From assembly GCF_013423785.1 (NCBI RefSeq), contig NZ_CP058952.1, forward strand, positions 682,001-746,000: a stretch of 64,000 bases of DNA. Direction: 5' to 3'. The notes beneath the pieces are model-generated. The model searched no databases. It had not been told where the DNA came from and was given only the letters and a program-made list of their open reading frames with translations. Positions 1-9,157 of this stretch are shown here, one piece after another. Position numbers and translations under genes: made by a program. The stretch's first letter is position 1. Each line of letters starts with the position of its first letter. This stretch comes from Chitinibacter fontanus (GTDB lineage: Bacteria; Pseudomonadota; Gammaproteobacteria; Burkholderiales; Chitinibacteraceae).

Positions 1-788
1 TAAAACAATTGTCGATCTTTGATCGCATGCCACAGATTGAGCTAGCCGTTGGCGCAAATGTAACCGTGCTGGTGTTCCGCAATATGGAAGAGATCAATGA
101 TGCGGACTTCGAGCTATTCAAAGCCTACGCCGATCAGTGGAAAGTACAAATTTGGTTGCAGCCCAAAGGCCCGGACACCGCCTATCCGCTCTACCCGCTC
201 GATGCGCCCAAACTGACGTATCTGATGCCCGAATTCAATATCGAAATGCCGTTCAAACCGACTGAATTTACTCAGGTCAACCACGGCATTAATCGGGTGA
301 TGGTGGAGCGCGCGGTTAAAATGCTTGACCCTCAGCCGGGCGAGCGCATTGCCGATATGTTCTGCGGCTTGGGCAACTTCACCTTGCCAATCGCCCGCAG
401 CGGCGCCAGCGTCTTGGGCATGGAAGGCAGCCAGCAGCTGGTTGAGCGTGCTTTTGAGAGCGCCAAGCACAACGGTCTGGATCACCTTACCGATTTTACC
501 GTCGCCAACTTGTTCGATATGAACCCAGAATGGCTGGAAAAGCTCGGCCACTTTGACAAAATGCTGATCGATCCGCCACGCGATGGCGCAATTTCATTGT
601 GTAATGCCATTTCTGCAGAAACTGGGCCCAAACGGATTATTTATGTTTCCTGTAGCCCCTCTACCCTCGCGCGCGATGCCAATGTATTGGTCAACGTCAA
701 AGGCTATACACTCAAATCGGCCGGGATTATTAACATGTTCCCGCATACAGCACACGTAGAAAGCATTGCTTGGTTTGAGAAAGAATAA
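1..788 (+). CDS. rlmD: 23S rRNA (uracil-C5)-methyltransferase RlmD, 5' end cut by window
   Basis: This is the C-terminal part of a SAM-dependent RNA m5U methyltransferase that methylates U1939 of 23S rRNA. The frame is open to the left edge, and about 260 residues of a family that is usually 430-440 long are present, so the start and the TRAM/Fe-S region lie outside. Counting from the TTG at position 9, I see the FTQVN motif (87-91), the SAM-binding motif DMFCGLGNF (116-124), DPPRDGA (188-194), the nucleophile Cys215 in [11 protein letters not shown], and the general base Glu251 in HVES. The MFPHTAHVE ending favours RlmD over RlmC and TrmA. The usual Asn after the nucleophilic Cys is Ser here (SCSP). 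A strong terminator follows. Confidence 0.9.
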   Translation, partial: KQLSIFDRMPQIELAVGANVTVLVFRNMEEINDADFELFKAYADQWKVQIWLQPKGPDTAYPLYPLDAPKLTYLMPEFNIEMPFKPTEFTQVNHGINRVMVERAVKMLDPQPGERIADMFCGLGNFTLPIARSGASVLGMEGSQQLVERAFESAKHNGLDHLTDFTVANLFDMNPEWLEKLGHFDKMLIDPPRDGAISLCNAISAETGPKRIIYVSCSPSTLARDANVLVNVKGYTLKSAGIINMFPHTAHVESIAWFEKE

Positions 789-804
789 GCAGGCTGCACG
801 CCTC

Positions 805-834
805 AAAAAGACACACTTCGGTGTGTCTTTTTTT
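805..834 (+). terminator. Rho-independent terminator after rlmD
   Basis: A perfect stem AAAAAGACACAC / GTGTGTCTTTTT with a TTCG tetraloop is followed by a T-run, 16 bases after the rlmD stop codon. Confidence 0.9.
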
Positions 835-867
835 ATCCTCTCTGAAAATTGACTGCAAGAAAATGAG

Positions 868-916
868 GGGTATATGAAGAAAGACCAATGCAAACATAGG
901 AAAAATAAACATACCC
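868..916. repeat. GGGTAT...ATACCC inverted pair
   Basis: GGGTATATG (868-876) and CATACCC (910-916) form short inverted arms about 33 bases apart between rlmD and the chitinase gene. They belong to the recurrent GGGTAT word family of this window. The arms are short, so a hairpin is only a possibility. Confidence 0.35.
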
Positions 917-967
917 TAAGACCAAAAATTAAGACAACATCGACAAAAATTCGGACATGGGTGCAAC

Positions 968-989
968 GCCAGTGCGACCGTATACTGGC
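968..989. promoter_or_regulatory. Perfect 6-bp inverted repeat around a TATACT box
   Basis: GCCAGT (968-973) and ACTGGC (984-989) flank a 10-base spacer and overlap TATACT (980-985), which resembles a -10 hexamer. It lies 28 bases before the GH18 start. No convincing -35 hexamer was found at the right distance, so this could be an operator or an RNA hairpin. Confidence 0.3.
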
Positions 990-1016
990 AACACCGCAAA
1001 CCCTCAAGGTTAAATC

Positions 1017-2177
1017 ATGTCCATCAAACAGCTTAGCATCGCTGCTATATTGCTCAGTCAGCCCTTATTGGCCAACGAAAAACTCATCTCCTATCTGCCC
1101 ACCTGGCGTGAAGCCAATGTGGTCGCTCAGTTTGGGCCACAACTGGGAAAACTCAATTACGGCATTTTGTCTTTCATTGAAGTCAATGCCAATGGCGAAG
1201 CTTTTCTCTCGCCAACGGCCAAAGCCGGGGCTGAACTCTGGCAAAGTCATTTTGCGAAGGCACGTAAAACCAGCAACTTCAATTGCATGTGGGCCATCGG
1301 TGGCTGGACTGGCTCCAAAAACATCGCCAAAACAGCACAAACCGAAGCGGGCCGCGCCAAATTGGTTAAATCTGCCATTGGCATTATGCGTAGCAGCCAG
1401 TGCGTTGGCCTAGATCTGGATTGGGAACACCCAGTCACTGGCGGTGATTACGCCGCCGATGCCAGTGCGGCTGACCTGCAAAACTGGGTTAGTCTGCTAC
1501 GCGATTTACGCCAAGGTTTGGATGCCGCCGGCAAAGCAGATAAGCAAAAATACGTGCTCAGTATTGCAGTTCCGGCCAATAACGGGGGCTGGGTGATGCA
1601 AGGCTATGATCTGAAAAACGCGCTACCTGTGCTCGATTGGGTGAATCTAATGGCTTATGATCGTAGCGGCGGTTGGAGCAAAACAGCCACACTGCAAGCC
1701 AGTTTGCATAGCGTACCCAATGACCCGGATGGCCAGATCTTATCTAGCAGTAAGGCAGTGGATTATTTTATCGCGCAAGGCGCCAAACCTAGCCAATTGA
1801 TGCTGGGTGTCCCTTTTTATGTCCGCGGTTTAGGTAATGTTGAAGCTGGCCCCAACGGCGATGGCCTCGTCCAAAGTATGAATGGGCCCGGATTGAAAGA
1901 TGAGCCGGAAGCGGGCGTTGCCAGCTGGGCCGATTTTCAGACCAAATACGCTAAAGCAACGGGATGGAAAGCCTATCGCAGCGCGGAATCGGGCAACTCA
2001 CCCTACCTCTATCACGCAGGGAAAAAAGAGCTGATCTCCTATGATGATCCAGCTTCGTTGGCTGAAAAGGTCAAGTTTGTAAAACAAAATAAACTGGGCG
2101 GGATCATGATTTGGGAGCTCACTCAGGACGACGCCCAAGCAACATTACTCAATAGCTTGGTCAAGCAGCTCAAATAG
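1017..2177 (+). CDS. Secreted GH18 chitinase-like glycosidase
   Basis: A family 18 glycoside hydrolase of 386 aa, expected to hydrolyse beta-1,4-GlcNAc links in chitin by substrate-assisted catalysis. Residues 1-20 form a Sec signal peptide (MSIKQLSIAAILLSQPLLAN), so the enzyme is exported. SFIEVN (52-57) and AIGGWTG (93-99) are the usual beta-strand signatures. The active-site strand reads VGLDLDWEHP (130-139), with Asp133, Asp135 and the acid Glu137. The first Asp of the DxxDxDxE motif is Val130. MAYDRSGG and the C-terminal WEL are also typical. There is no carbohydrate-binding module, so it is a single-domain enzyme. The ATG is preceded by AAGG. It is a single gene flanked by terminators. 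Confidence 0.87.
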   Translation: MSIKQLSIAAILLSQPLLANEKLISYLPTWREANVVAQFGPQLGKLNYGILSFIEVNANGEAFLSPTAKAGAELWQSHFAKARKTSNFNCMWAIGGWTGSKNIAKTAQTEAGRAKLVKSAIGIMRSSQCVGLDLDWEHPVTGGDYAADASAADLQNWVSLLRDLRQGLDAAGKADKQKYVLSIAVPANNGGWVMQGYDLKNALPVLDWVNLMAYDRSGGWSKTATLQASLHSVPNDPDGQILSSSKAVDYFIAQGAKPSQLMLGVPFYVRGLGNVEAGPNGDGLVQSMNGPGLKDEPEAGVASWADFQTKYAKATGWKAYRSAESGNSPYLYHAGKKELISYDDPASLAEKVKFVKQNKLGGIMIWELTQDDAQATLLNSLVKQLK

Positions 2178-2205
2178 CAAAAGGCCCCTCGGGGCCTTTT
2201 GCTAT
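2174..2205. terminator. Bidirectional terminator between chitinase and chemoreceptor genes
   Basis: A perfect stem, ATAGCAAAAGGCCCC paired with its complement around a two-base loop, sits between convergent genes and has A/T-rich flanks on both strands. Confidence 0.85.
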
Positions 2206-2222
2206 CTTGGCCCAAACGATAT

Positions 2223-3794
2223 TTATTGAGTGCGCAACTTGGCCATGCTGACATCCAATTGATTAGCCACGTCCTGCAATTGCCGCATATCTTGGGTAAT
2301 GCTATTGCTGCTCTGCGATGTTTGGTTTAGTCCGTGAGCGATATCACCCAGTTGTTGATTAATCGCACTGGCGGCGCGACTTTGCTGATCCACCGTGGTG
2401 GCAATACCGTTCATCTTCTCCGCCACCATCTCGCTAATGCCATGAATCCGGTTCAGCGCCACCGCTACAATTTCACCATCCCGATTACACGCCGACAAAT
2501 ACTGCCCAGCGGCATGTACCGCCTTGCCAGTTTGCTCAGTCGATTGGCGGGTGCCGTCAAGAATCTGCGCGATGGTGCGTGTCGAATCGCTGGTACTTTG
2601 CGCCAGTTTGCGCACTTCATCGGCCACCACGGCAAAACCGCGGCCATGTTCACCGGCACGCGCCGCTTCAATCGCGGCATTGAGCGCCAGCAAATTGGTT
2701 TGATCTGCAATATCTTTAATCGTGCCGCTCACGGTCACAATTTTGCCAAATGATTGGCCCAGCTCATTCATTGCATTTTCAACGGAAGCAAAATGCACGG
2801 ACAAGGCTTGCAGGTTTTGCACCGTGGTCATTCCGGCCTGATCAGCTTCTTTGGTGGCCGCTTTCGCTTGCCCTGCGGCGATGGCAGCGGCTTGTGCCAA
2901 CTCGCCCACGTAGTGCACGGTTTCGGTCATTTCATGTGTCGCATTACTGATTTCATTAACCCGCTGTGATTGCTCAACCATATTGCGCGCCGCTTGATTC
3001 GCTAGCTCAGTGATATGGACTGCATCACGCCGCGTATGCTGCGCTGCGGCTTTGGCCTGCGAGAGTACCTGCATCAGCTGCAGTAAAAAGTGGTTAATCG
3101 CCTTACCCAACTCGCCCAATTCATCCGCGCGCTCAGGCATCCGCATGGTGAGATCCCCCGCGTGCAAACGTTGAGCAACCTGCTCCATCTCATACATGCT
3201 GGCCTTCAAGCGACGAGCAAACAGAATAGACATACTCATAATCATGCCGCCCGCCAGCAATAGCGGGATCAGCACCCACCATAAAGCCTGGCTAACCTCG
3301 CGCTCAAAATTAGCTTCAGCTGTACTGGCACGTGTGGATTCGGTACTACTGAATTTTTCCAGAGCGGCCAGCAAAGGCGAGAGATCATTGCGATAAATTT
3401 GCTCTGGAATAGCAATTGCATCATCGGGGGAGTTTTCAGCGATAACCACCGCACTACGAAACTGGGTCAGGTAGCGTGCCCAGTGCTCAGCCATTAGTTG
3501 TTTAAATTCGGTTTGCTCGGCAGTGGGCATGCTGAGTGCCGCACTTTCGGTGGCAATCGTTTTATCGTATTGATCCAGCTGCTGCACAATATCTGGCTGC
3601 ATTACATCCAGCCGCGACATCGTGAGCATATTGACTTTGAGCGCTACCAACTGCGCAGCAGTTTGCCGTGCAACACGGTAATGATCAAAACTATCTCGCA
3701 ATCGCTGCAGATTCCACGCTGCAAGCAAAACGGCTACACCTAGGGCAAGCCCGGTAAGCACACTGCCCAATTTAAGCTGTGCTGCAATTTTCAT
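2223..3794 (-). CDS. Methyl-accepting chemotaxis protein
   Basis: A chemoreceptor of 523 aa that signals through CheA/CheW to the flagellar motor. Transmembrane helix 1 spans about 10-28 and helix 2 about 170-193. The roughly 140-residue periplasmic region between them is helical and looks like a four-helix-bundle sensor (4HB_MCP type). A HAMP linker follows (about 190-245), then a long coiled-coil signalling domain whose conserved hairpin tip is at 361-385 ([20 protein letters not shown]). There is no CheR-binding pentapeptide at the C terminus (it ends KLRTQ). AGGTGGG lies upstream of the start. The ligand cannot be inferred. Confidence 0.93.
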   Translation of the reverse strand: MKIAAQLKLGSVLTGLALGVAVLLAAWNLQRLRDSFDHYRVARQTAAQLVALKVNMLTMSRLDVMQPDIVQQLDQYDKTIATESAALSMPTAEQTEFKQLMAEHWARYLTQFRSAVVIAENSPDDAIAIPEQIYRNDLSPLLAALEKFSSTESTRASTAEANFEREVSQALWWVLIPLLLAGGMIMSMSILFARRLKASMYEMEQVAQRLHAGDLTMRMPERADELGELGKAINHFLLQLMQVLSQAKAAAQHTRRDAVHITELANQAARNMVEQSQRVNEISNATHEMTETVHYVGELAQAAAIAAGQAKAATKEADQAGMTTVQNLQALSVHFASVENAMNELGQSFGKIVTVSGTIKDIADQTNLLALNAAIEAARAGEHGRGFAVVADEVRKLAQSTSDSTRTIAQILDGTRQSTEQTGKAVHAAGQYLSACNRDGEIVAVALNRIHGISEMVAEKMNGIATTVDQQSRAASAINQQLGDIAHGLNQTSQSSNSITQDMRQLQDVANQLDVSMAKLRTQ

Positions 3795-4019
3795 TTGGGG
3801 CCCACCTCAATAACTTGTGATAGGCAGACTTTAGACTTGCAAGATTACCGAAATATTAAAAGTCATCCTGTTGTCATCAAGGCAAAATAATCCACATCAG
3901 CAAATACCCCCATACAGTATCGCCTTAGATATCAATATTTCATTTACATTCAATGCAATACCACCTAGACCATATTGCACAACCGCCTTTACGTGTCTTT
4001 GCTATGCATACGGCGCACA

Positions 4020-4053
4020 AAAAAAGGGTATTGCCCCTGTCGAAGCAATACCC
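4020..4053 (-). terminator. htpX terminator built from the GGGTATTGC repeat
   Basis: On the minus strand GGGTATTGC (4053-4045) pairs perfectly with GCAATACCC (4034-4026) around a 10-base loop. A run of seven T follows, so this is a rho-independent terminator 28 bases after htpX. Both arms are copies of the recurrent window motif. The rest of 3795-4080 shows no coding region. Confidence 0.75.
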
Positions 4054-4080
4054 TGATGACTTTAGTTTCAAAGCGGCAAA

Positions 4081-4959
4081 TTAACGCATTGTTTGCAAGG
4101 CAGCGATCCGCTCTTCCATGGATGGGTGTGAGCTAAATAGCGAACTCCAGCCTGATTTGTTCGAAATCCCCGATGCCGCCATATTACTTGGCAGCGCACT
4201 TGGCGTCATCCCGCCCAAGCGGCGCAAGGCATCTACCATTGGTGCAGCATCACCCATCAATTGCGCAGCACCGGCATCAGCGCGGAACTCACGTTGGCGC
4301 GAGAAGTACATCACGATTACGCTCGCCAAAATACCGAACACGATGTCACAGATAACCACGGTGATCATGTAGGCGATGCCGGGACCGGATGATTCTTCGT
4401 TGTCGCGTTTCAGGAAGGAATCAACCAGATAACCAACAACGCGCGCCAAGAAGAACACGAATGTATTCACCACACCTTGAATCAACGTTAGTGTGACCAT
4501 ATCGCCGTTTTTCACGTGTGCCACTTCGTGGGCCAGCACCGCTTCAATTTCGCGATGCGTCATGCTGTAGAGCAAACCTGTCGAAACCGCCACCAGCGAG
4601 TTATTTTTGCTCGGGCCAGTCGCAAACGCGTTGGGCTCGCCTTCGTAAATTGCCACCTCTGGCATCGCAATTTGCGCGCGTTGCGCCAAACGCGCCACGG
4701 TATCAAATAACCATTGCTCGTCCTGATTGCGCGGGCGCTCGATCACCTGTGCACCAGTGCTCCATTTAGCCATGGTTTTCGACATGGCCAGAGAAATAAA
4801 CGCACCACCAAACCCCATGACCGCTGCAAACATCAGCAACATCGGTAAATTCAAACCATTGGCACTCATAAAGCGGTTTAGGCCCAGCACACTAACCACA
4901 ATCCCCAACACCACCATGATGGCAATATTGGTAGCGATTAACAGTATCGTCCGTTTCAC
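4081..4959 (-). CDS. htpX: Membrane zinc metalloprotease HtpX
   Basis: An M48 family integral-membrane protease of 292 aa that degrades misfolded membrane proteins in the cytoplasmic membrane. Two N-terminal helices (about 4-26 and 38-60) precede the HEVAH zinc motif (His144, Glu145, His148). The third ligand Glu224 is in EFRAD, after two further helices (about 160-180 and 197-219). Length and topology match the family. Translation starts at GTG, supported by AAGGAG six bases upstream; no ATG is equally well placed. The gene is usually heat or envelope-stress induced, but no such promoter was recognised here. Confidence 0.95.
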   Translation of the reverse strand: MKRTILLIATNIAIMVVLGIVVSVLGLNRFMSANGLNLPMLLMFAAVMGFGGAFISLAMSKTMAKWSTGAQVIERPRNQDEQWLFDTVARLAQRAQIAMPEVAIYEGEPNAFATGPSKNNSLVAVSTGLLYSMTHREIEAVLAHEVAHVKNGDMVTLTLIQGVVNTFVFFLARVVGYLVDSFLKRDNEESSGPGIAYMITVVICDIVFGILASVIVMYFSRQREFRADAGAAQLMGDAAPMVDALRRLGGMTPSALPSNMAASGISNKSGWSSLFSSHPSMEERIAALQTMR

Positions 4960-5094
4960 GTTTCACTCCTTAGTAAAATTTCAATCATTATAAGGTAGTC
5001 GCCCTACGCCACAGTATGCTTTTGCACCTTGCGCATGAACGCCACCTTGTTTCGTGCTTAGAGTCATCTCTTGTCGCTCAGTTCCACCGCATTA

Positions 5095-5271
5095 CTAACA
5101 AGAAATGCCTTTGTTATTCACTAAATCGGGATGCCATTGACGATATTCAACTTCAGTCATTTGGGCGTGAACACGATTTTGCAAGCATGGTAAGCGATTG
5201 AACATCGAAGAAAGCCAACTGGACACTGAAAAATAATCGAGTACCCAAGCCAGACTTAACCATTTGCTCAT
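5095..5271 (-). CDS. Possible 58-aa protein coupled to the zinc-ribbon gene
   Basis: An ATG overlaps the stop codon of the upstream zinc-ribbon gene in an ATGA arrangement. It opens a 58-codon frame that begins MSKWLSLAWVLDYF and is rich in Trp. Its N-terminal half is hydrophobic and amphipathic and its C-terminal half is polar. No family was recognised. The ATGA overlap is the main argument for translation, since short open frames of this size occur by chance. The remaining 135 bases up to htpX contain only the htpX ribosome-binding site. Confidence 0.35.
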   Translation of the reverse strand: MSKWLSLAWVLDYFSVSSWLSSMFNRLPCLQNRVHAQMTEVEYRQWHPDLVNNKGISC

Positions 5272-5567
5272 TGATCCTGTTCCCGCCAAAGTAGATTTTT
5301 GCAATTCCGGCACATCATCTGGCGACGCCAATCCCAATATTGCAATAAACCGAGGTCGAGTTTAACGATCGAGCCACAGTGACAACACGCGATATCTTCA
5401 CCACGCTGACAATCGGGATGTTTAAGCAAATATTGCTTGCGTGTTGGCAATCGCTCCCAATACGTTTGCGCACCGGGGTTGTAATAAACCAAATACCACA
5501 TCGCAGCGAATGCCCCAAGGCACAACAGCGCAAACCACCAAGTTTCCATCCACACAGGCAAGTACAT
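5268..5567 (-). CDS. Membrane-anchored zinc-ribbon protein, unknown function
   Basis: A 99-aa protein with one predicted transmembrane helix at about 10-30 (WWFALLCLGAFAAMWYLVYY) and a likely zinc ribbon made of two CxxC pairs (CCHCGS near 61-66 and CRNCKN near 86-91). The ribbon would lie on the cytoplasmic side if the short N terminus is outside. No named family was recognised. It is transcribed away from nhaR, sharing a roughly 107-bp intergenic region with it. A purine-rich stretch, GAAGGAAGAGAG, lies upstream of the ATG but somewhat far from it. Confidence 0.6.
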   Translation of the reverse strand: MYLPVWMETWWFALLCLGAFAAMWYLVYYNPGAQTYWERLPTRKQYLLKHPDCQRGEDIACCHCGSIVKLDLGLLQYWDWRRQMMCRNCKNLLWREQDQ

Positions 5568-5674
5568 TTTTTCAACTCTCTTCCTTCTTATGATTCACCA
5601 AGCATAAACGGGCTTTACAGCTTCCAACATCAGGCTTACATTGAGTGATCGTCAGTTTTTCTCGAACTATCACT

Positions 5675-6541
5675 ATGTCTGCGCTCAACTACAAACATCT
5701 GCACTATTTTTGGGTGGTCGCCAAAGAAGGCGGTATTAGCGCCGCAGCCCGCAAACTCGGCATTACGGCACAAACTATCAGCGGACAAATCAGTTTGCTC
5801 GAACAAGACATCGGGCAAAGTTTATTTAATCAGGTAGGCCGAACCCTGCAGCTCACTGAAGCTGGCCGCACCATGCTGCATTACGCCGACCAGATTTTTA
5901 TGCTGGGCAAGGAGCTGCAACAGGCGATGGAGCGCGGTGACAGCCTGCGCGCCCGGCTCAATATTGGTATCGTGGATGCAATTCCTAAATCAATTGCACA
6001 ACAGCTGCTCGCACCACTGTGTGATGCCACGGTGAAGCTAGTCTGCATTGACGGCAGTCTGGATGAACTCAGTGCTAAGTTGGCCTTACATCAACTCGAT
6101 CTGGTATTAGCAGATCGTACCGTGACCGAGGCCGAGTCGCTGCGCCTGCAAAGTCACGCCTTGGTGTACGCGCCAATAATGCTGCTGGGCACTCCCGAGC
6201 TGGTGGCGCGCTATCAAGATGATTTTCCACAGCAATTAAATGGTGCTCCACTATTATTACCCACCCGTAATTCAGCACTGCGTCTACTGCTGGACGTCTG
6301 GTTTGCCGAGCACCATATTCAACCGGATATTGTTGGCGAGTTTTCTGACAGTGCATTAATGCATACCTTTGCCAAGACAGGTATCGGCCTCTACCCAAGC
6401 CCTGTCATATCCTCCAAACCAATACCCAGCAAAGATTTAGTTTCATTAGGGCATTTATCAGGTGTAGTGGCTCAGTACCATGCGATCTATAGCCCGAAAA
6501 AAATTGTCCATCCCGCCATTGCAAGGCTACTGGAACAATAA
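5675..6541 (+). CDS. nhaR: LysR-type transcriptional activator, NhaR-like
   Basis: A LysR regulator of 288 aa with an N-terminal winged helix-turn-helix (about 1-60) and a C-terminal periplasmic-binding-like effector domain. The opening LNYKHLHYFWVVAKEGG and the TAQTISGQI recognition helix closely match NhaR, which in Escherichia coli activates nhaA in response to Na+ and also pgaABCD. The start at 5675 matches the family. A GTG 30 bases upstream is in frame but extends past the conserved N terminus. No nhaA lies nearby, so the target here is unknown. Confidence 0.82.
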   Translation: MSALNYKHLHYFWVVAKEGGISAAARKLGITAQTISGQISLLEQDIGQSLFNQVGRTLQLTEAGRTMLHYADQIFMLGKELQQAMERGDSLRARLNIGIVDAIPKSIAQQLLAPLCDATVKLVCIDGSLDELSAKLALHQLDLVLADRTVTEAESLRLQSHALVYAPIMLLGTPELVARYQDDFPQQLNGAPLLLPTRNSALRLLLDVWFAEHHIQPDIVGEFSDSALMHTFAKTGIGLYPSPVISSKPIPSKDLVSLGHLSGVVAQYHAIYSPKKIVHPAIARLLEQ

Positions 6542-6715
6542 GCCCGCGTAAGCGCCGCAAGTGCCTGCCAAGCACGCCAGTTGGCCTTGATTTTGTGAAA
6601 CTTTCCGCTTCACACCGCAGAGGGTGACAAATCTCGCTGGCGGCACTCATCTAGTCGCCTATTTTCGGTTACAATCGCCGTTTTCCCGAATATAAGCACT
6701 AGGCAGGAGAGCAGC

Positions 6716-7636
6716 ATGTCAATGGCAGATCGCGACGGCGTCATTTGGTACGATGGCAAACTGGTGGATTGGCGCGATGCGACGACCCACGTCCTCACGC
6801 ATTCCTTGCATTACGGCATGGGCGTGTTTGAAGGTGTTCGTGCCTACGAAACGCCAAAAGGCACTGCGATCTTCCGCCTGCAAGACCACACTGAACGTCT
6901 GCTCAATTCAGCTAAAATTTTCCAAATGAATATTGGCTATACCGCCGAAGAGCTGAACGAAGCGCAAAAAACCGTCGTACGCGAAAACAAGCTGAAATCT
7001 TGCTACCTGCGCCCATTGTCATTCATTGGCAGTGAAAAGCTCGGTATCGCCGCCACCAACAACACTATCCACACCATCGTGGCGGCATGGCCTTGGGGCG
7101 CGTATTTGGGTGAAGACGGCCTGACCAAAGGCATCCGCGTAAAAACTTCGAGCTTTACCCGTCACCATGTGAATGTGTCGATGGTGCGAGCCAAAGCCAG
7201 CGGTTACTACATCAACTCGATCATGGCGCACCAAGAAGCGGCGGCCGATGGTTACGATGAAGCGCTGTTGCTCGACACCGACGGCTACGCCTCGGAAGGC
7301 GCGGGTGAAAACCTGTTTATCGTGAAAAAAGGCGTGATCTACACGCCGGATGTTGCGTCTTGCTTGGACGGCATCACACGCAATACTGTGTTGACGCTAG
7401 CTGAAGAAGAAGGCTTCAAAGTCGTACAAAAACGCATTACGCGCGATGAAATTTACACTGCTGACGAAGCATTCTTCACCGGCACAGCCGCAGAAGTAAC
7501 GCCAATCCGCGAACTGGACAACCGCCCAATCGGCGCAGGCACGCGTGGCCCAGTGACTGAGCGTTTGCAGAAGCGTTACTTTGATTGCGTAAAAGGCCTA
7601 GATCCAAAACACGAAGACTGGTTGACGTTGGTATAA
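6716..7636 (+). CDS. ilvE: Branched-chain amino acid aminotransferase
   Basis: A PLP-dependent class IV aminotransferase of 306 aa catalysing the last step of Val, Leu and Ile synthesis with glutamate as amino donor. HSLHYGMGVFEGVRAY (29-44) is the canonical N-terminal signature. The PLP lysine is Lys160 in VRAKASGYY. EGAGENLF and the C-terminal FFTGTAAEV are also present. AGGAGA sits at good distance from the ATG. It lies just upstream of the small CHCC zinc-finger gene and waaF on the same strand. Confidence 0.95.
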   Translation: MSMADRDGVIWYDGKLVDWRDATTHVLTHSLHYGMGVFEGVRAYETPKGTAIFRLQDHTERLLNSAKIFQMNIGYTAEELNEAQKTVVRENKLKSCYLRPLSFIGSEKLGIAATNNTIHTIVAAWPWGAYLGEDGLTKGIRVKTSSFTRHHVNVSMVRAKASGYYINSIMAHQEAAADGYDEALLLDTDGYASEGAGENLFIVKKGVIYTPDVASCLDGITRNTVLTLAEEEGFKVVQKRITRDEIYTADEAFFTGTAAEVTPIRELDNRPIGAGTRGPVTERLQKRYFDCVKGLDPKHEDWLTLV

Positions 7637-7710
7637 ATCCAAGCGGCTGCGCGACTCGAATTCGGCATTGTGATTGACAAAATTGAGCAATGCCATTTCG
7701 TCCAGCCACT

Positions 7711-7760
7711 AGGGTATATAGCGATAGCAAAACTCTGGATTGAGCTTCAGCGATATACCC
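7711..7760. repeat. Long inverted GGGTATATNGC pair
   Basis: GGGTATATAGCGATAGC (7712-7728) faces GCTTCAGCGATATACCC (7744-7760), whose reverse complement is GGGTATATCGCTGAAGC. The two 17-base arms are near-identical around a 15-base loop. This is the clearest member of the recurrent motif family. It lies between ilvE and the zinc-finger gene and has no T-run. Confidence 0.6.
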
Positions 7761-7793
7761 ACTAGAGTACCCAATATTAAATTGGAGAGAATG

Positions 7794-7994
7794 ATGAGCT
7801 TAGTTGAAAACACACAAAAAGAAATCGAAGTCACCGCCCACGACGTGCCTTTGCACTGTCCGATGCCCAATATGTTGAAATGGAATTCGCACCCACGCGT
7901 TTTCCTCGATATTGCGAAAACCGGCAAAGCACAATGCCCTTACTGCGGTACGCACTACAAATTAAAAGAAGGTGAAGTGATCAAAGGTCACTAA
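7794..7994 (+). CDS. CHCC-type zinc-finger domain protein
   Basis: A 66-aa soluble protein of the zf-CHCC family, related to the zinc-binding subunit of respiratory complex I. The ligand set is visible as Cys in PLHCPMPN, His in NSHPRV, and the CPYCGTHY pair. The start at 7794 is chosen because GGAG lies six bases upstream; an ATG at 7791 is also possible. Placement between ilvE and waaF recurs in betaproteobacteria as I recall it, but no specific function is known. Confidence 0.85.
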   Translation: MSLVENTQKEIEVTAHDVPLHCPMPNMLKWNSHPRVFLDIAKTGKAQCPYCGTHYKLKEGEVIKGH

Positions 7995-8090
7995 ACCACG
8001 GCTAGCTGATTTCCAAGCGGCGCCACCGAATAATCGGTCGCCGCTTTTGCGTTTTAATAAACGGCATGGCGCTGCCTGCCTTATCCCGCG

Positions 8091-9122
8091 ATGGATTTGC
8101 GTTTGAAACGAATTCTGATTATTGCCCCTGCATGGGTTGGCGATGCAATTATGGCGCAGCCAATGTATGCCCGTCTTAAGCAACGCTACCCACAAGCGCA
8201 AATCGATGTGCTTGCCCCAGCATGGACCCGTCCATTACATGCGCGCATGGCTGAGATTAATGAGGCGATTGACGCGCCATTTGGCCACGGCGAGCTCAAA
8301 CTTCGTGAGCGCTGGAAATTGGCGCGCCAGCTCAAGGCACGCGGCTACGATCAAGTGATTGTGCTACCCAACTCGGTTAAATCAGCCCTAGTACCATTAC
8401 TGGCAGGTATTGCAACGCGAACCGGCTGGGTGGGTGAAATGCGCTATGGTTTGCTCAATGATGTACGAATGCTAGATCCAATTAAATTGCCACAAATGGT
8501 GCAACGTTTTTATGCACTGGCCGATGAGAAAGATGCGCCGCGCACGCAGCAAGTACCGCACCCCGTCCTCACCATAAATCCAGCTGATCGCACAGCGGCC
8601 CTGCAAAAATTAGGCCTCAGCACCGATCAGCCCATCATAGCCATTTGTCCGGGTGCGGAGTATGGCCCGGCGAAACGTTGGCCCGCCCGTCATGCCGCTG
8701 AATTAGCGCAGCAGTTACAGCAAGATGGGGCACAGGTTTGGCTGTTTGGTTCAGGTAAAGACACGGAAATTTGTGCAGAAATTGCCGCACTTGCCCCACA
8801 GGTAATTAATTTGGCAGGAAAAACTAGTCTGGCCGAAGCCATCGACTTGCTCTCGCTGGCCAAAGTAGCTGTTTGCAATGATTCCGGCCTAATGCATGTA
8901 GTGGCGGCGCTGCAACGCCCATTGGTGGCGGTATTTGGCTCTAGTTCGCCAACATTTACACCACCGCTAACGCTCAAAGCAAAAGTTGTCACGCTCGACT
9001 TGGAATGTAGCCCCTGCTTTGAGCGGGTTTGCCCCTTAGGGCATATGGATTGTTTAAATAAGCTCACGCCTGATCGCGTGCTGAAAGCGCTGAAAGAAAT
9101 CAGCGCCAGCTGCAATGAATAA
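8091..9122 (+). CDS. waaF: ADP-heptose:LPS heptosyltransferase II
   Basis: A GT9 glycosyltransferase of 343 aa that adds the second L-glycero-D-manno-heptose to the LPS inner core on the inner face of the cytoplasmic membrane. The N-terminal [19 protein letters not shown] and the ADP-heptose binding part [12 protein letters not shown] (about 188-199) are diagnostic of WaaF. The C-terminal [16 protein letters not shown] cluster is also typical. No clear Shine-Dalgarno precedes the ATG. It complements rfaE2 further along, which makes the ADP-heptose donor. Its stop codon is followed closely by aroA. Confidence 0.92.
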   Translation: MDLRLKRILIIAPAWVGDAIMAQPMYARLKQRYPQAQIDVLAPAWTRPLHARMAEINEAIDAPFGHGELKLRERWKLARQLKARGYDQVIVLPNSVKSALVPLLAGIATRTGWVGEMRYGLLNDVRMLDPIKLPQMVQRFYALADEKDAPRTQQVPHPVLTINPADRTAALQKLGLSTDQPIIAICPGAEYGPAKRWPARHAAELAQQLQQDGAQVWLFGSGKDTEICAEIAALAPQVINLAGKTSLAEAIDLLSLAKVAVCNDSGLMHVVAALQRPLVAVFGSSSPTFTPPLTLKAKVVTLDLECSPCFERVCPLGHMDCLNKLTPDRVLKALKEISASCNE

Positions 9123-9157
9123 TGCGCCCCGCGCCTTTTGATACTGAAGGAATCACG

